64,000 bases of DNA, taken from Mytilus trossulus. Its lineage: Eukaryota > Mollusca > Bivalvia > Mytilida > Mytilidae. This document shows positions 12,744 through 25,480 of this stretch, in pieces. The stretch is from the NCBI RefSeq assembly GCF_036588685.1, contig NC_086382.1, positions 59,166,987-59,230,986 on the forward strand, written 5' to 3'. A program made the position numbers and the translations under genes. The notes under the pieces were generated by a model that did no database searches, was not told the DNA's origin, and was given only the letters and a program-made list of their open reading frames with translations. Position 1 is the first letter of the stretch. Each line of letters opens with the position of its first letter.

Positions 12744-13546
12744 ATTATTGCGCACCCTATTGAACCTTTCCATAGATTCACCTGATAGTTACCTGTCCAT
12801 TTAAACTTTTGGCAGTTCTATTGTCCCATCTAACAAATACAACAGGTATTGTTTTCTGTGTAGTTTATTCACTGGGACCTTTAAATTTCTTGTAAGAGAA
12901 ATCTATCACTCATTGATTAATCTACCAGAGTAAAAAGTTTATCTGCTAAACTGATAGAAATTACATGTTTCACATTAAAAAAAAAAATGCCTGTGTTTTC
13001 GTGTTTATTAAACATTTATTATAATTTTTTCAATCTGTTCAAAAAAGATAATAATTTAATCATAAAAAGTTTGTTTGAAAAAAAAAAGTATTGTTCTTTT
13101 GAAAATTTGCATCTTTTAGTTTTTGTTTAGTTATAGAATACTTTTAATATATAAAAATCACCATTTTTAGGGTTTTTTTATCAATTTTTTTTAGGAAATA
13201 GGAATAATGTTGATTTTTTTTCAGAAATCAACTTTTATTAATGTTTGAATCAGTGTTTACATTCAACAGATTGAAAATATAATACATTCAAACTCATATA
13301 CAGTTTTAATATTAATAGTCAACATATTATTTCCTTCAATTAAGCAGATCATTTTTTTAATCTGGTAGATTAATCAATGAGTGATAGATTTCTCTTAGAA
13401 GAAATTTAAAGGTCCCAGTGAATAAACTATACAGAAAACAATACCTGTTGTATTTGTTAGATGGGACAATAAAACTGCCAAAAGTTTAAATGGACAGGTA
13501 ACTATCAGGTGAATCTATGGAAAGGTTCAATAGGGTGCGCAATAAT
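12744..13546. mobile_element. 803-bp fold-back element with arms of about 210 bp
   Basis: The left arm (about 12744-12957) begins ATTATTGCGCACCCTATTGA. The right arm (about 13340-13546) is its reverse complement, ending TCAATAGGGTGCGCAATAAT. Mismatches are sparse along the arms, and the centre of roughly 380 bp is very AT-rich and non-coding. Long terminal inverted repeats with no open frame indicate a fold-back or MITE-type DNA transposon. I could not settle on a target site duplication. Confidence 0.85.
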
Positions 13547-13589
13547 TAGATGATATGTTTAGCCAGTTCTCTTATAGACTTGTACTTGG

Positions 13590-13800
13590 CTCGCACCTAT
13601 TATAGATAAATAAAAGCAACAGTAATAAACCGCTGTTTAAAACTCGTAAATCTATTGACAAAAAACAAAATCGGGATAGCAAACTAAAACTGAGGTCAAC
13701 GCAGTAAATATAAGAGGAGAACAACGACACAACATTTAAATGCAACACACACACAGAAACGAACTAAGCATTATACAAAATCCGATGAGAATAACAAATA
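13590..13800 (+). repeat. R4 dispersed repeat
   Basis: Carries CAAAATCGGGATAGCAAACT, AAATATAAGAGGAGAACAAC and ACACACAGAAACGAACTAAG, shared with the tandem copies at 23500-23850 and, in reverse, with 20640-20880 and 54530-54740. Confidence 0.7.
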
Positions 13801-14816
13801 GATAACATTATCACAGAAGCGCATTCCTGACGAAGTCGGATATTAAGAATGTTTAATCGATATAATACCACAAGCGCAAGGTATGTGCCATTACTGATCG
13901 ACTGCCAGGTCCGTAACCAGTAACATGTTACAAATGTGTTACAAATTTGAAATACCAACATAATAAATTTATTGTTAATTATCTGCTGAACTGATGAGGT
14001 AATTCATTTATATTGTTCTTAAAAGTAGTTTTGTCAAACTGAGTTTGCAACGGACTCTGCCGTATTTAACCTTTTAGATTTTGACTGTTATGGGTAATTG
14101 ATTATTCCAATACACGTGTAAGTACATGTCTTATGCATGGGAATGTTTTTATCAACAGCATATGTCTTATAAGCACTGAAGTTGTTTCATGCAAATGATC
14201 ATCTGTTATCAAGGTTGTCTAGTAGTCTTAGGTGCATTTTGAGTTCATATTTCAAAATATAAACATGTTTTTGTGTGACAATTTGTATCATTTTTTGAAA
14301 TATATTAAGGAATTGAATACATCTGATTTCCTGTTTTCGAATTAACCGTAGCCGCCAAAAAAAATGGACAACTAAAAATCTCAGTTCATTATACATTACC
14401 TTATGTGTTTTTTTACCTTTTGTAAAAAAAAATAGAACGAAATAACTCATTTAAATTAAAACGTGTACCTTTATATATCAAGGATTGCGCTTAGATTTTT
14501 GAATAGTAATACATGTTTACATCTAGTTCAAGGATGTAAACATGTGTTAGTTAATAAACACAAACAAATAAATACGAATTAAATTTAAAAAAATGAGTAT
14601 CAGTTATTTTCAAGATTACAACATCTTAAAAAAACTCAATTACATTATTCTGGATTGGAATAGACAAGATGTGCTTCAGTTAGAACATTTTGTATCAAGT
14701 ACAACAAACATATTGAAAACTAAAAACAATTATACTTGAAACACCAAAACAACAGATCGTGGTTTTCATAATCTGTCATAAGTGTCATAAAGTGACGTTT
14801 TTAACTATATAGTGAA

Positions 14817-15050
14817 AATATGCGAAAGATATCAGAAGGAAATTCAAACTTATAAGTCGAAAATAAACTAACTACGCCAAGGTTAAGAAAAAAACCCACA
14901 AAAAAACCCAAAACAACAGGACCCCAAAACACAACATAGAAAACAAAAGACTCAACAACACGAACCCCACCAAAGACTGGGAGTGTTCTCAGATCCTCCG
15001 AAACGGTAGCAGATAATACCCGATATGTTGCATCCGTGAGAAAACTCGAA
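14817..15050 (-). repeat. R2 repeat (RT-element 3' tail, minus copy)
   Basis: Carries GAAAGATATCAGAAGGAAAT, AATAAACTAACTACGCCAAG and ACGAACCCCACCAAAGACTG, aligned with the other R2 copies. It ends about 120 bp before the first exon of LUC1, so the LUC1 promoter region borders it. Confidence 0.65.
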
Positions 15051-15171
15051 TATTCAGGTCTAAATTGTTTTCTTCATTATCAAAATCGAAACAAAATGTA
15101 CACACGTTCTTAAGTCAGACTTGTTATCATGAGGTACGATAACATAGCAATAGACAAGGTCTCCACACATA

Positions 15172-18100
15172 ATGCCAAACAAATTTATAGGTAAGAAATC
15201 AAGCAATTGTATCTATGACCGAGATTGATGTTTATCATTTTTACTTTGTCTCATGAAAACACAAGAATATTGAAAATGTTATATAAGTGATAACTAATAC
15301 TTATTTCAATTCATTTTATTAATTATTTCACAGGGTATCATAAGCTACGTACATATGTATCTAGTTTTCTGGACAGACATTTTACTGTAATTTGCAAGTT
15401 AATAGATTCTGCAATTGTACCAAATCTTAACTTTTCAACAACCTGTGCCATTACAGATTTAAAGCACTGTATGTGTTCTGTGTAGGCAATTCTGTCTGTA
15501 TGCTCTCAAACTTTTTTTTTTAATTTCGAAGTATTAGGTCTTGAGCGTATCTGATGAAGGTCATTAAAAAACCACAAGTTGAACGTAAATCGGTATTTTA
15601 GGTTTTTTTTTAACCCATTTGGTTAGAATTTTTCTCAGCGGACTCTTTTTAGGTATTATCCGCTCGGTAACTGATGCTTCTAAACTGATACATCTTTGAT
15701 TCGATATTTTGATTTTAAAATTAACTGTATAGTTTAAAGCATTAAAGGTAACATTTTGTAAATTTGTACTTTGTGCTTTTATTAAGCGTTGTAAAATCTC
15801 TTGGAAAATTTAAGCATAGTCGAAAAAAATGTCTTTATGAACTATAAATATGACTAATCAAATACCTTCAAATTATGGCTAGAAAATAGATTTTTTTAAT
15901 AATTTGAAGAAGTACTGAATTCATATGCAATATAAAAAAAATCTCTTTCATAAATCCAAAGGACTTTAACTTCCAATGATACAAATGAAGCTGTAAAAGA
16001 CTCAAACGTACTGTTTTTGTCAGCAGCGGAACCAAAATTTCAAGAGAAACAATATTGTAAAAAATGGTTTGATTTTGATATTATTCAAATCAATAGAAAG
16101 ATTCTGATTGTGTTATTACCATGCTGCTTATACAGAACCTACTATATAACATTTTTTTTCCATATAGGGCGCTTATAATTTTTCGTCATCATTGTTATCA
16201 TTACTTAACCACTAATGACTCCAGACTGGTGAAAGATATTTAGCATGGTGTTTTGCTTCATTTCAGTGATCTCACTGCTGTCATCGTTTATTTTTGAAGT
16301 TACAGGTATTTATAATTGATCATTGAATATAAGGGTTCAGCAATAGGAAGCATGGTATCACGGATTGATTTCTGACCTTAAGGAACAGCAAAAATGTCCT
16401 GCGCCAAAAGGTGTTACTTACTGTTGTAATAACATGCTCGTAATTCTGTTTCCAAGACGCACGTTAGACAACACCAAATAGGGATTATCAGTGTGATGTA
16501 GGTTGACAAAAGTCAAATGAAGAATCATTGATTTGTAAATATGAAAAAAAGTAAGGCTTTTTCTACGTCAAAAATAGATTACTTTAGCTTTGTTTGGCAA
16601 AACTTTAAGGAATATTTGGTCTTCAATGCTCTTCAACATCGTACTGTATTTGGCATTTTATCGTTTTTTTTTATTCGAGTGTCACTGATGAGTCTTTTGT
16701 AGACGAAACGCGCGTCAGGCGCAAATTCTACATTTCTTTCCCGGTATCTAGGATAAGTTTATCGACTTTATAACTTTCCGACACTGATGATTTCATACTA
16801 TTTTTGAAAATAGTAAACGCTTATGACAATTCCAAGGTACAAGTATAGACGAAATTGTGTTTGACACTACAATACATGTAAATTCAACACTAGACCATAA
16901 ACAAGACAAATTCCCTCACAATATTCTAGTACCCATTTAATGTTTTTTTCAAGTTTGAGTTAGGAGATGTATCGAGCTATTAAGTAGACAGAAATACGAG
17001 AACAGATGCCACAAAAAATGCCAATCAACCTTACTAATGAAGACCACTATTTTTATATGATTTAAAAAACATGGTATATGTTATATTCTGCATGGGGCAT
17101 GTATGTACGTCTGCATTCATTCATGACTTATATTAAAACTACACTTTATTACAAGCTACACATCATGATATTATATTACAACAGTAAACATTACTATACA
17201 GATAACACGTGTAAAGCAGTTAAGAGTCTGTGTGTGGTCAGAGTACCGTGAGAACTGTTGGATTATATTAATCATGTTTATAGACATGATGATAGATATG
17301 ACAGTATATAATAATATATAATATGCAATTTGCTTTTGAAAAACATTGTTATATTATGTTAACGTTCGTAACGATGTTCATCACACTAGTTTCAAAATGT
17401 TGCAGGATTAGAATGTTATAGTTGTGACGATGTCCACCAAATTTCTGAATGTAAAGTGTCTAAAGTATGTGACCAGGCTGACCAGGTACGATAGTTTTCT
17501 GATTAATAGTATAAACGATAATTAAATTCTACTGGGTTCTATACGATAGAAATATGACTTATCAAGATCAACTCCAAATAACACGAGAAAACCGTTCTTT
17601 TAGAAGTCTCTCGCCAGGTTGTATGCAATTCAAAAATTGTAACATTATTAATAGTAAAGAATTCTTTTAGCGTATTTATATCACAATGTGGACAATTTTC
17701 AAACAGAAAGCATCTAAAAAATACAATGGAAAAGTTAACATTGGATCTTCGAAATAGACTGTCATAAAGAGCAGAGGACAAATATGTGTAAACATTTATA
17801 CTAAGTTTGTACCTGATATATTTCTTATTTGAAATTAGTTTGAGACATTTGAGTACAAATATATACTTCATTAAATGCGTATTTTAACAATGAACATGGC
17901 TTCAGAAATGATCGAGGTCAAATGGTTATATTTGATAATCCAAAACCTGATAAAATATAGTAAAATCAAATGGGATCAGGTGCAATTAATTTAAATCACT
18001 CTTTTTGTTCTCAATATATTTTACTGATTTAGTTGTTTTTAGGTTTAAATGTTATTTCTTATCTCGATTGTCACTATTCATCCTCTTTCCAAATAAAAAA

Positions 18101-21100
18101 AGATATCAGTAGTTTTTACATTTTATATGAATTATTACAGGTGTGCATAACAGCAGAAAATATCAACGCAAATTTCCAATTTTCTTATAAGCTAGGATGT
18201 GCAAGAAAAGAGGTATGTAAAAAATCACATAATATGTAAAAAGTATTAAGATGGAATTCTGTAAAAACAGTCAAAAATAAAACGTGTGCCAATGTTTACA
18301 ATGACAAAGAAAAAAAGTTTTTATTGTCATATTTTGACCAAATAGTACATTTTAAAACTTTTTTAAGAGGATGTGATATGAAGAAATCTGAACACGTGTA
18401 GCAAACGTGAAAAAAATCAGTGACAGTGACGCTCGTATAAAAAAATTAAAAAAGTCATATAAAGTACGAAGTTGAAAAGCAGTGAGTACCAACAAAAAAT
18501 CAAAGTTTGTAAACAGTAAGTTTAAACAATGTTTATTCAGATAAATCAACATTACACGATATCATACAAATGAAATAATATTCAGGATTCACAAAACAAG
18601 TAATTTGCTTTTACTATGCTGTCTCCTTTTACAATTCAATTCAATTCAATTCAATTCAATATTTTATTGGAAAGAGCACAATAGAGGCGTGATCCAAATA
18701 CAGACAATTATAATATTAAAACAACATTTACAAAAATAATACACTTATTGAACATTACTGTATTTGGCAAGGCTTTTGGGAATTTACGGTCTTCAATGTT
18801 GTTCAACTTCTACTTTATTTGGCCTTTTTAACATTTTTTTGACTCGAGCGTTACTGATGAGGCTTTTGTAGACGAAACGCGCGTCTGGCTTATATATGAA
18901 ATTTTAATCCTGGTATCTATGAGTTTATTTGCAACCACTTGGTCGATGCCACTGCTGGTGGAGATTTATTTACCCGAGGGTATCATCAGCCCAGTAGTCA
19001 GCACTACTGTGTTGACTTGAGGTATCATTGATATGTTCATAATTATAAATTAACTGTTAACAAACCTTTGAATTTTTCAAATACTAAGGCTTTTCTACCT
19101 CCGGAATAGATTACCTTAGATGTATTTGGCAAGACTTTTGGGAGTTTTCTGTCTTTAATGCTCTTCAACGTCTACTTTATTGGGCCTTTTAAATTTTTTT
19201 TTGACTCGAGCGTCACTAATGAGTCTTTTGTAGACGAAACACCCGTCTGGCGTATATATGAAATTTTAATCCTGGAATCAGTCAAGACAAAACATCATAA
19301 CCGTAAAATACATGTTTGATGCATTACCCAGATTTTAAGTATTCGGACCGTAAAATGAAAACGAATGATAATAGTTATTTCCGAAATCGATTTGATCTTT
19401 GAACAATGTGGAAATATTTCTTTCTTTTTAAGTATTGTGGACAAAAAAACAGAAATCTAAGACACATCTGTTGTACCACAAATCTCTGTAACAAATACAA
19501 TTTGAATACAACACAGTCAACCACCATGGTTACAAAACCACAGTATACCACTACTGTTCGGCAGATCACAAAACAACCAGCGACGATGCAGATAACACAA
19601 GCTCCATCTACTACAAAATTAACTATTACAGTCCTACCAACTACAGTAAGGTTACAGCAAACATCACGTATGTTCAAACATAGTAGAATTCGGAAATTAA
19701 TTTTGATTTGTGAATATGTCTCCCTCATGTTAAGCTTTTATTCATTGTCCGGATTCGGTTATAGTTTATAGTTTTTTTTCTCTGTTTTATTCCCTTTGAA
19801 AACATTAGAATACATATCGGCTATTTAAAGTTGTTGACCTAAAAAAATTACCGAAGAAACATTAATTGTCGAATTGAGCATCTGGGCACTAGTGCATTAA
19901 CATTTGGACCGTTTTGTGCTATTTAAGCTTTATTCGTGAATTGTCTTCTTTTTGATATATCCTAAACCATTATCCTATTTTTTCAAGTTGAATGTTCATG
20001 CACATCTATTAAGAATGGATACTTACAAATACCTACAAGTTAACAATTATTGGTAAAAAAATTGTTATTGAAAAAAATACCGAATTTAACAAGGAGGAAT
20101 ACAATAAAACCTGAATTCAAACGTTTGAGAAAATCACCGAACAGAGCGACTGCAAAACAACTGTCATATTCATGACTTTAAACTCGTAAAAAAAAATTAC
20201 CACCAACATTATAAGAATAATAATTTATATCAATTTAGCAAATAATCAATGCACTGGACATGGTTACCATCTTTGGAGAGCTCACTGTTATTTCATAATT
20301 GATCTTCCTGAAATTTGGGCAGGAGGGAATGTAGGAAACCACCACTTAGTAAGTATGACTAACACAGATATATATTTTTTTAAATTGTTCAAAATCTCAC
20401 AACCACTGTTGCTTTATTTATTCATCCCTTATCTTATTAATTTGGAATTTACATTGTGTCAAATTTATTCATCCAGTGTGTGTTCACTAGTGTTGATAAG
20501 TCTTTTGATTGAGTTAAGCCATTTCAATTGATATTGTATAGTGTGTCTTTCAATGTCGTGAAGTTACATTGTTGTTTGTGATAAGGGGTGAACGTTCGTT
20601 CGTATTAAAACGTTTAAAGCCGCAGTATTTGTTAGCACCTATCCTAAGTCAGGATTCTGATGTTCAGTAATTGTCGTTTATTGATGTGGTTCAATTCTCA
20701 TTCTAATGCTCAGTTCGTTTCTGTGTGCGTTACATTTTAATGTTGTGTTTCTGTTGTGTCGTTGTTCTCCTCTTATATATAATGCGTTTTCCTCAGTTTA
20801 AGTTTGTAACCCGGATTTGTTTTTTCTATCGATTTATGAATTTCGAACAACGGTATACTACTGTTGTCTTTATTTTTCATATATATTAGACCGTTGTTTT
20901 TTGTTTGTTATGGTTTTCACTAGTCATCTTTGGGGCCCTTTATAGCTTGCTGTTTGGATGAGCCAATGCTCCGTTTTGAAGACTGTACTTTGACCTGTAA
21001 TGGATTACTTTTTGTTCAAATTGTGACATGGATGGAGAGTTGTCTCATTAGCACTGATACCACATCTTTTGAATACAAATGTATCTATATAGCATGTAAA

Positions 21101-21961
21101 TGCAGCGTTTTTAACCTCGATTTGTGTTGTCGGTCGTATCGACAAGTTCACAATAACACAGATCTAAAAAATTAATAAATTCAAACGATTCAAAGAATGG
21201 ATTACACTTTTTGTTTGGGATTTCTCTTAATACAGTGTATCTTAATTTTGTAATTATGTGGAACGATGTGTCCTTTGTAAGTAATATTGTAACCACTTCT
21301 ACACATTACATTTCAGGATCCTTGCCAAGCCCTTAACATGCATATGGTGAAAATAAACACAGACAGCGAGCATAATGTGATTGTAAATTTTGTTAGGAAC
21401 ATATATAATTGTAAGATATCATTAAAGACATCGTAAAGAACAAAATGATGAAGTACTGACTATTCAGGTGATACAAATTATTTCGTCTTGTTATGTGTAT
21501 TAAAAAAAACCCCAACATGTATAAATGTCAAACTTCCGAAGCGCTTTTCAAGATTTTGTTTCAACATGCAAATAGATTCTATTTTAATCATTTTAAATTT
21601 CTTGCGACTGGTGTTGAAGGTCTGCATGTTAGACTTACATCTAGAAATTGACAATGAGGGTCGGTTGAAAACAAAACTTTACGACAAAAGAGATGACTTA
21701 AGTATATGCACTTAAAAAATAGTCTGCTGCTTATTATAATATATATTTATATAATTAGACCAAGGTGACGTTTGGCTGGGTGGTTCATATCATCAAAACA
21801 CTTGGATGTGGAAGAATAGTGAAGAAACCATAGACGTCCATGACAAACATTGGAAACCAGGACACCAGCATCTACATTGTCTTGCTTTACATGGACATCA
21901 ATGGGTTACCCATCACTGCAATGAGAAGTACAAGACCGTGTGTGAAAAAGTCATAAAATAG
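15172..21961 (+). CDS. LUC1: secreted Ly6/uPAR domain - Thr-rich linker - C-type lectin protein
   Basis: Exons: 15172-15190, 16267-16305, 17406-17485, 18141-18212, 19433-19667, 20239-20348, 21317-21410 and 21759-21961. They total 852 nt (283 aa), all GT-AG and in frame. Residues 1-19 form a signal peptide (MPNKFIVISLLSSF). Residues 20-91 form a ten-cysteine three-finger (Ly6/uPAR) domain: CYSC start, C35, C41, C48, C66, C72 and the closing CC-x4-CN at 83-90. Residues 92-148 are a Thr-rich stalk. Residues 149-283 form a long-form CTLD: C153/C165, C188/C278, C257/C270, and VWLGG at 221-225. Calcium-site motifs EPN/QPD and WND are missing; that region instead holds ten histidines in 66 residues. 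No transmembrane helix or GPI tail is visible, so the protein is probably secreted. An alternative start at 16245 would give MVFCFISV by reading through the acceptor, but the 19-nt exon has exact counterparts in LUC2 and LUC3. Its ligand is unknown; an immune or mucosal recognition role is inference. Confidence 0.88.
16560..16765 (+). repeat. R1 dispersed repeat
   Basis: R1 copy in intron 2 of LUC1, with TTTGGCAAAACTTTAAGGAA and the core AGACGAAACGCGCGTCAGGC. Confidence 0.75.
18418..18505 (-). repeat. R1 remnant (minus)
   Basis: Degraded reverse-complement R1 segment: GTGACGCTCGTATAAAAAAA followed by AAAGTACGAAGTTGAAAAGC. It lies in intron 4 of LUC1. Confidence 0.5.
18632..18660. repeat. (CAATT)n microsatellite
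   Basis: Five to six tandem copies of the 5-bp unit CAATT, in intron 4 of LUC1. Confidence 0.9.
18755..18930 (+). repeat. R1 dispersed repeat
   Basis: R1 copy with CTGTATTTGGCAAGGCTTTT, core AGACGAAACGCGCGTCTGGC and tail ATCCTGGTATCTATGAG. It lies in intron 4 of LUC1. Confidence 0.75.
19085..19278 (+). repeat. R1 dispersed repeat (reference copy)
   Basis: A well-preserved copy used here to define R1. It starts with TTTTCTACCTCCGGAATAGA, has a middle block TGTATTTGGCAAGACTTTTG, then GACTCGAGCGTCACTAATGA, then the core GTAGACGAAACACCCGTCTG and the tail TTTTAATCCTGGAATCA. In most copies the core AGACG-AAACGCG-CGTCT can form a short hairpin. The family is about 190 bp, non-coding and present at least eight times in the window. 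Confidence 0.75.
20640..21078 (+). repeat. Composite R4-R3 repeat
   Basis: The left part is R4 in reverse (GTCGTTGTTCTCCTCTTATA, AACAACGGTATACTACTGTT). It is followed by R3: GGGGCCCTTTATAGCTTGCT, GAGCCAATGCTCCGTTTTGA and TGGATGGAGAGTTGTCTCAT. The same R4-R3 order recurs at 53060-53350, and the R3 half alone at 58670-58860, so the two halves belong to one element. It lies in intron 6 of LUC1. Confidence 0.75.
21600..21715 (+). pseudogene. Reverse-transcriptase fragment (YDKRDD type)
   Basis: A short frame reads LEIDNEGRLKTKLYDKRDD and then breaks. The same block, nearly identical at the DNA level, starts the longer fragment at 38341-38760. I recall this motif from the C-terminal part of reverse transcriptases of retroelements common in bivalves and cnidarians. 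It lies in the last intron of LUC1, between exons 7 and 8. Confidence 0.6.
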
Positions 21962-21965
21962 GTGG

Positions 21966-21971
21966 AATAAA
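21966..21971 (+). terminator. LUC1 polyadenylation signal
   Basis: AATAAA begins 5 nt after the LUC1 stop codon, with a second overlapping AATAAA (AATAAATAAAC). If used, the 3' UTR would be very short. Confidence 0.5.
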
Positions 21972-22949
21972 TAAACAATTTTGAAATTGAGTTTGTATGT
22001 TTTCCCTCATGATTGGAGATAAGGTTATTTATCAGTCTTGAGATTGATTTGATGTATAATGGCTTTTTATTACGCACATGGGTTGTGGGATGTTGGAACG
22101 CTAGGAAACAAAAACCTAGCAAGTCCAGATTTGAAGAGGCAAACTTTTGCCTCTAAATCGTAATAGATTCATTTAAAGTAAATAGATCATTCGATTCGTT
22201 ATGAATTATACTCCACAAATGAGTATTCATAGACTAGCTCTGTAGCTCAAGCTATAGCTTTATTGCCATTAAACCGCTGTTTTAATTGGACAGACTCATT
22301 ACTTGTAACAAAATCTTAATGATATTAAGCTATTTTCTCACAGTAATTTAAATTAGATAATAACTTGGCAGATGTGTTTTGTACGATGTTAATTCTCAAT
22401 AGGATAGGAAACGTTGTTTTTTTTTGCATTACTTCAGGTAAGGGCCTTTCCGTTTTGACTATTCCTTGTAGTTCCAAAATATATATCCTGGTATAAAATT
22501 CTTTTTTTTTTAAATCTTTTTTGACAATTGCAAGTTTGAATCATTTTAATAAAGAATATCAAATAGGTTCCTTAATACTTTAATACGTATTCAATTCCAT
22601 TTCATAATTGTGGTTAAAACATATTAAAGATAATCTATCATTCACGCAATTGTACACAAAAAAGTCTGCACTATGAAACCGGGTGAAATTGAGGTAATAC
22701 GATGATGATTTTCATAACTATTTAAAGATTAACTAGCTACGAGATAATTAAAAAAATAATGTATGAGTTTGCTTGTTCAAACATTAATGAATGTGAAATA
22801 GTGAAATAATTATTCACTTTTTACAGCCAGTTCGATTCAAAAAAGGGGGAAAGTAAAATGCTTCTGCTACATAAAAATAAGCTGTTTTTGCACAAATATC
22901 GCGTTCTAGCATCTACCGAAATCATTTTTAAAGTTTCAGCATTTTGGTT

Positions 22950-23110
22950 AATTTTTAGACGGTTTCCGTCTAAAATGAAAGTGGCCGCATTCTAGTTCAT
23001 TCATTATATTAAAATGTGAGTTGTATTTGATGATAACACAAAACAAATATAAAGGTTGAGGATAAACACGGATACGGCCACTTTCATTTTTGACAAAAAC
23101 CATCTGAAAA
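22950..23110. repeat. Inverted-repeat element
   Basis: AAAATGAAAGTGGCCG at 22972-22987 pairs perfectly with CGGCCACTTTCATTTT at 23075-23090. Pairing continues outward in shorter blocks (GGTTT against AAACC). The loop is about 87 bp. This looks like a small fold-back element; no target duplication was found. Confidence 0.6.
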
Positions 23111-23499
23111 GTGACGTTTTTTTGCATATTTGATAGATTTTTCATATTTAAGCTTGACTCAGAGCGTTTTTAATGACTAAATCAGTTAAAATCTTTCACA
23201 TAAATTAATCGAATCAATTGAAATAGACACTAAAGTGTTTAAAAAATGTCCAAAAACTTTCGTTAGATGAACCTGGAATTTGAGGCCAAAATCGACCCTC
23301 ACCGGACCTACTCCTTTGTCACAATAAATCAAACATCGCTAATGAATTATTCACTTGACCTCATGTAATCCACATTCATGTATCCTTCAATTCAACCACT
23401 TACCTAGAGATAGGTTCATCATGAATTATGCGCGATTAAGTTAGTATAAGGAACACAATGTTAATATTGAAGGTGAAACAATGGTTAATTAAGGCAACA

Positions 23500-23850
23500 G
23501 TAGTATATAATTAAAGGCAACAGAGGTATACCGCTGTTCAAAACTCATAAATCCATGGACAAAAAACAAAATCGGGGTAACAAACTAAAACCGAGGGAAA
23601 CGCATTAAATATAAGAGAAGAACAACGACATAACACTTAAATGTAACACACACAGAAACGGTCCGAGCATCAGACAAAATCCCACGAGAATAAATACCAC
23701 TGTTCGAAAGTCATTTATCGATTGAGAGAAAACAAATTCGGGTTACAAACAAACCGAGGGAAACACATCAACTATAAGAGGAAAACAACGGAACAACAGA
23801 AACACTTAACTGCAACATAAAAACTAAGCGACAGTGTAACACACACAGAA
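23500..23850 (+). repeat. Two tandem R4 repeats
   Basis: Two successive copies, the second starting near 23690. Each has a segment like ACCGCTGTTCAAAACTCATA, then CCGAGGGAAACGC (or ACACATC), then TATAAGAGRARAACAACG. Head-to-tail orientation. Confidence 0.7.
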
Positions 23851-25480
23851 ACACACACACACCAAAACCATTTGATTGTTTGAATCGATCCACAAAAACT
23901 CATTCCTATACAAAAAATGATACTTGACATATATGTTAACCTATGATATGAAATAAAACTGACCTAGAAAAATCCAATTGCTCGAGATCGCTTTCTATTC
24001 ATTTATGTATTAATGTAATATCAGGTTATATGACCGACTGCAGTGTTCGGATGTCACCTCGACAGTTTATCATATGGCGTATATACTTAAATTACATATG
24101 AATCGCTAAAAAATGAATATTAACGATCCTTTGCTTTGAAAATTAAAATTAATTGATGCAAGCTATACTTTATTGTAGTTTTAACATGGATAAGCTTTAT
24201 ATTCCTGATCTTTTTTGCTTGAACGATAGTGAGGGCTAAAATAACACAAATGTAATGCCTATACCCAACTTAAAACTACAATTACTATTGCATCACTTAT
24301 TTCGATTCACATTAGGAGAATTAAGGTAATTTCTATGTCCGATGTGTGTAAGTGTAGAGCAAACAACTGGCAATGTGAACATTCCGAGAATGGGGTTTTT
24401 AACAGCAAGCATGAACGGTTGTCGTATCTGGGTAAATATTTCAATTTCGACCGGCAACACATACATTCTTAATAAATGATTCAGTAACAACATGTGCATC
24501 AATTAAGAGTGTGGAAGTGTATTAAATTAATGAAATATATTAAATGCATGCAAATTTCATAAAATTCATTATTCTGCAGTGGTCAATATACACATGTGCA
24601 AACAAATTGAATTGGATTAAGAGCATTGTTTTTTTTCGCAAAGCGAGAGAAGCACGTCACATAATAATTGCTTATTTAAGACTTTTTATAATTGGACCCT
24701 TTAGTATGTTATGAATCAAATAAGAGAATTTGATTCAAATCTGTGAACATTAATTTGACACCTAATGCACCCTTACGGGACATGATGCATTACATCATGC
24801 TTTAAAACACGGTATGATTGATACGGCCTTTTAACATCATATAATTTGATGTGAGAATGACTTACAAACCGCTTCTTTTCCAATTCGTGTTTGTTGTATT
24901 TATAAGCTCGTGTCAGTCATGATCTAAAATGTCACTGTCTTATATTGAGGAAAAACGATGACTTTGATATTAATGAAAAATGATATGGCTAATCACAACC
25001 ATGAATTTGACTAGCGCTAATATGATCGTTTTTGCGATTTGCGTTTTCTTCAAACGAGATATACTCACTAGACCTTCAATCTATTACATGTTGAATATAT
25101 GAAAAATAATTGGAATATTTACATTTTAACGGTAATTATTTATTGTCATGGAATGAGCAGCCCAAATGTAGAATTAAAATAACAGGCTAAATATCGTCTT
25201 ACCATTATCAAAAACATTTAAATATCTTGATGCTGATGATCGATCTAAGGTATTCTCTGGGTTTAAAACTGACCTCCCCGATGCAAGATACAAAAGGGAA
25301 AATAAAGCCTTTGAGTCAAAGGCAACCAGACACGACAAAACAGACATTTACAACTCATCTCGTGTTGTTTATATTGTAAGGTACATGATGGACATATGCT
25401 TAAATAGCATGTTTTCATATTCATACAAGTCATAACAAAATGTACAATTATTTCATAAACTCATTTTATTTATTAATTTT

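Larger units (their letters stand above)
21972..25480. other. Intergenic between LUC1 and the decayed exon
   Basis: No gene recognised. It contains a 16-bp perfect inverted repeat (22972-22987 with 23075-23090) and two tandem R4 copies (23500-23850). The rest is AT-rich sequence without visible structure. Confidence 0.5.

Noticed and set aside
16245-16305. Single-exon signal peptide for LUC1 starting MVFCFISV
   Set aside because: The first 22 nt look like the pyrimidine tract and AG acceptor of exon 2; the conserved 19-nt first exon at 15172 fits LUC2 and LUC3 better. Kept only as an alternative start.
19433-19645. Earlier donor (GTAAGG at 19646) ending LUC1 exon 5
   Set aside because: It would leave phase 0 and put a stop in the next exon; the donor after 19667 gives phase 1 and the conserved frame.
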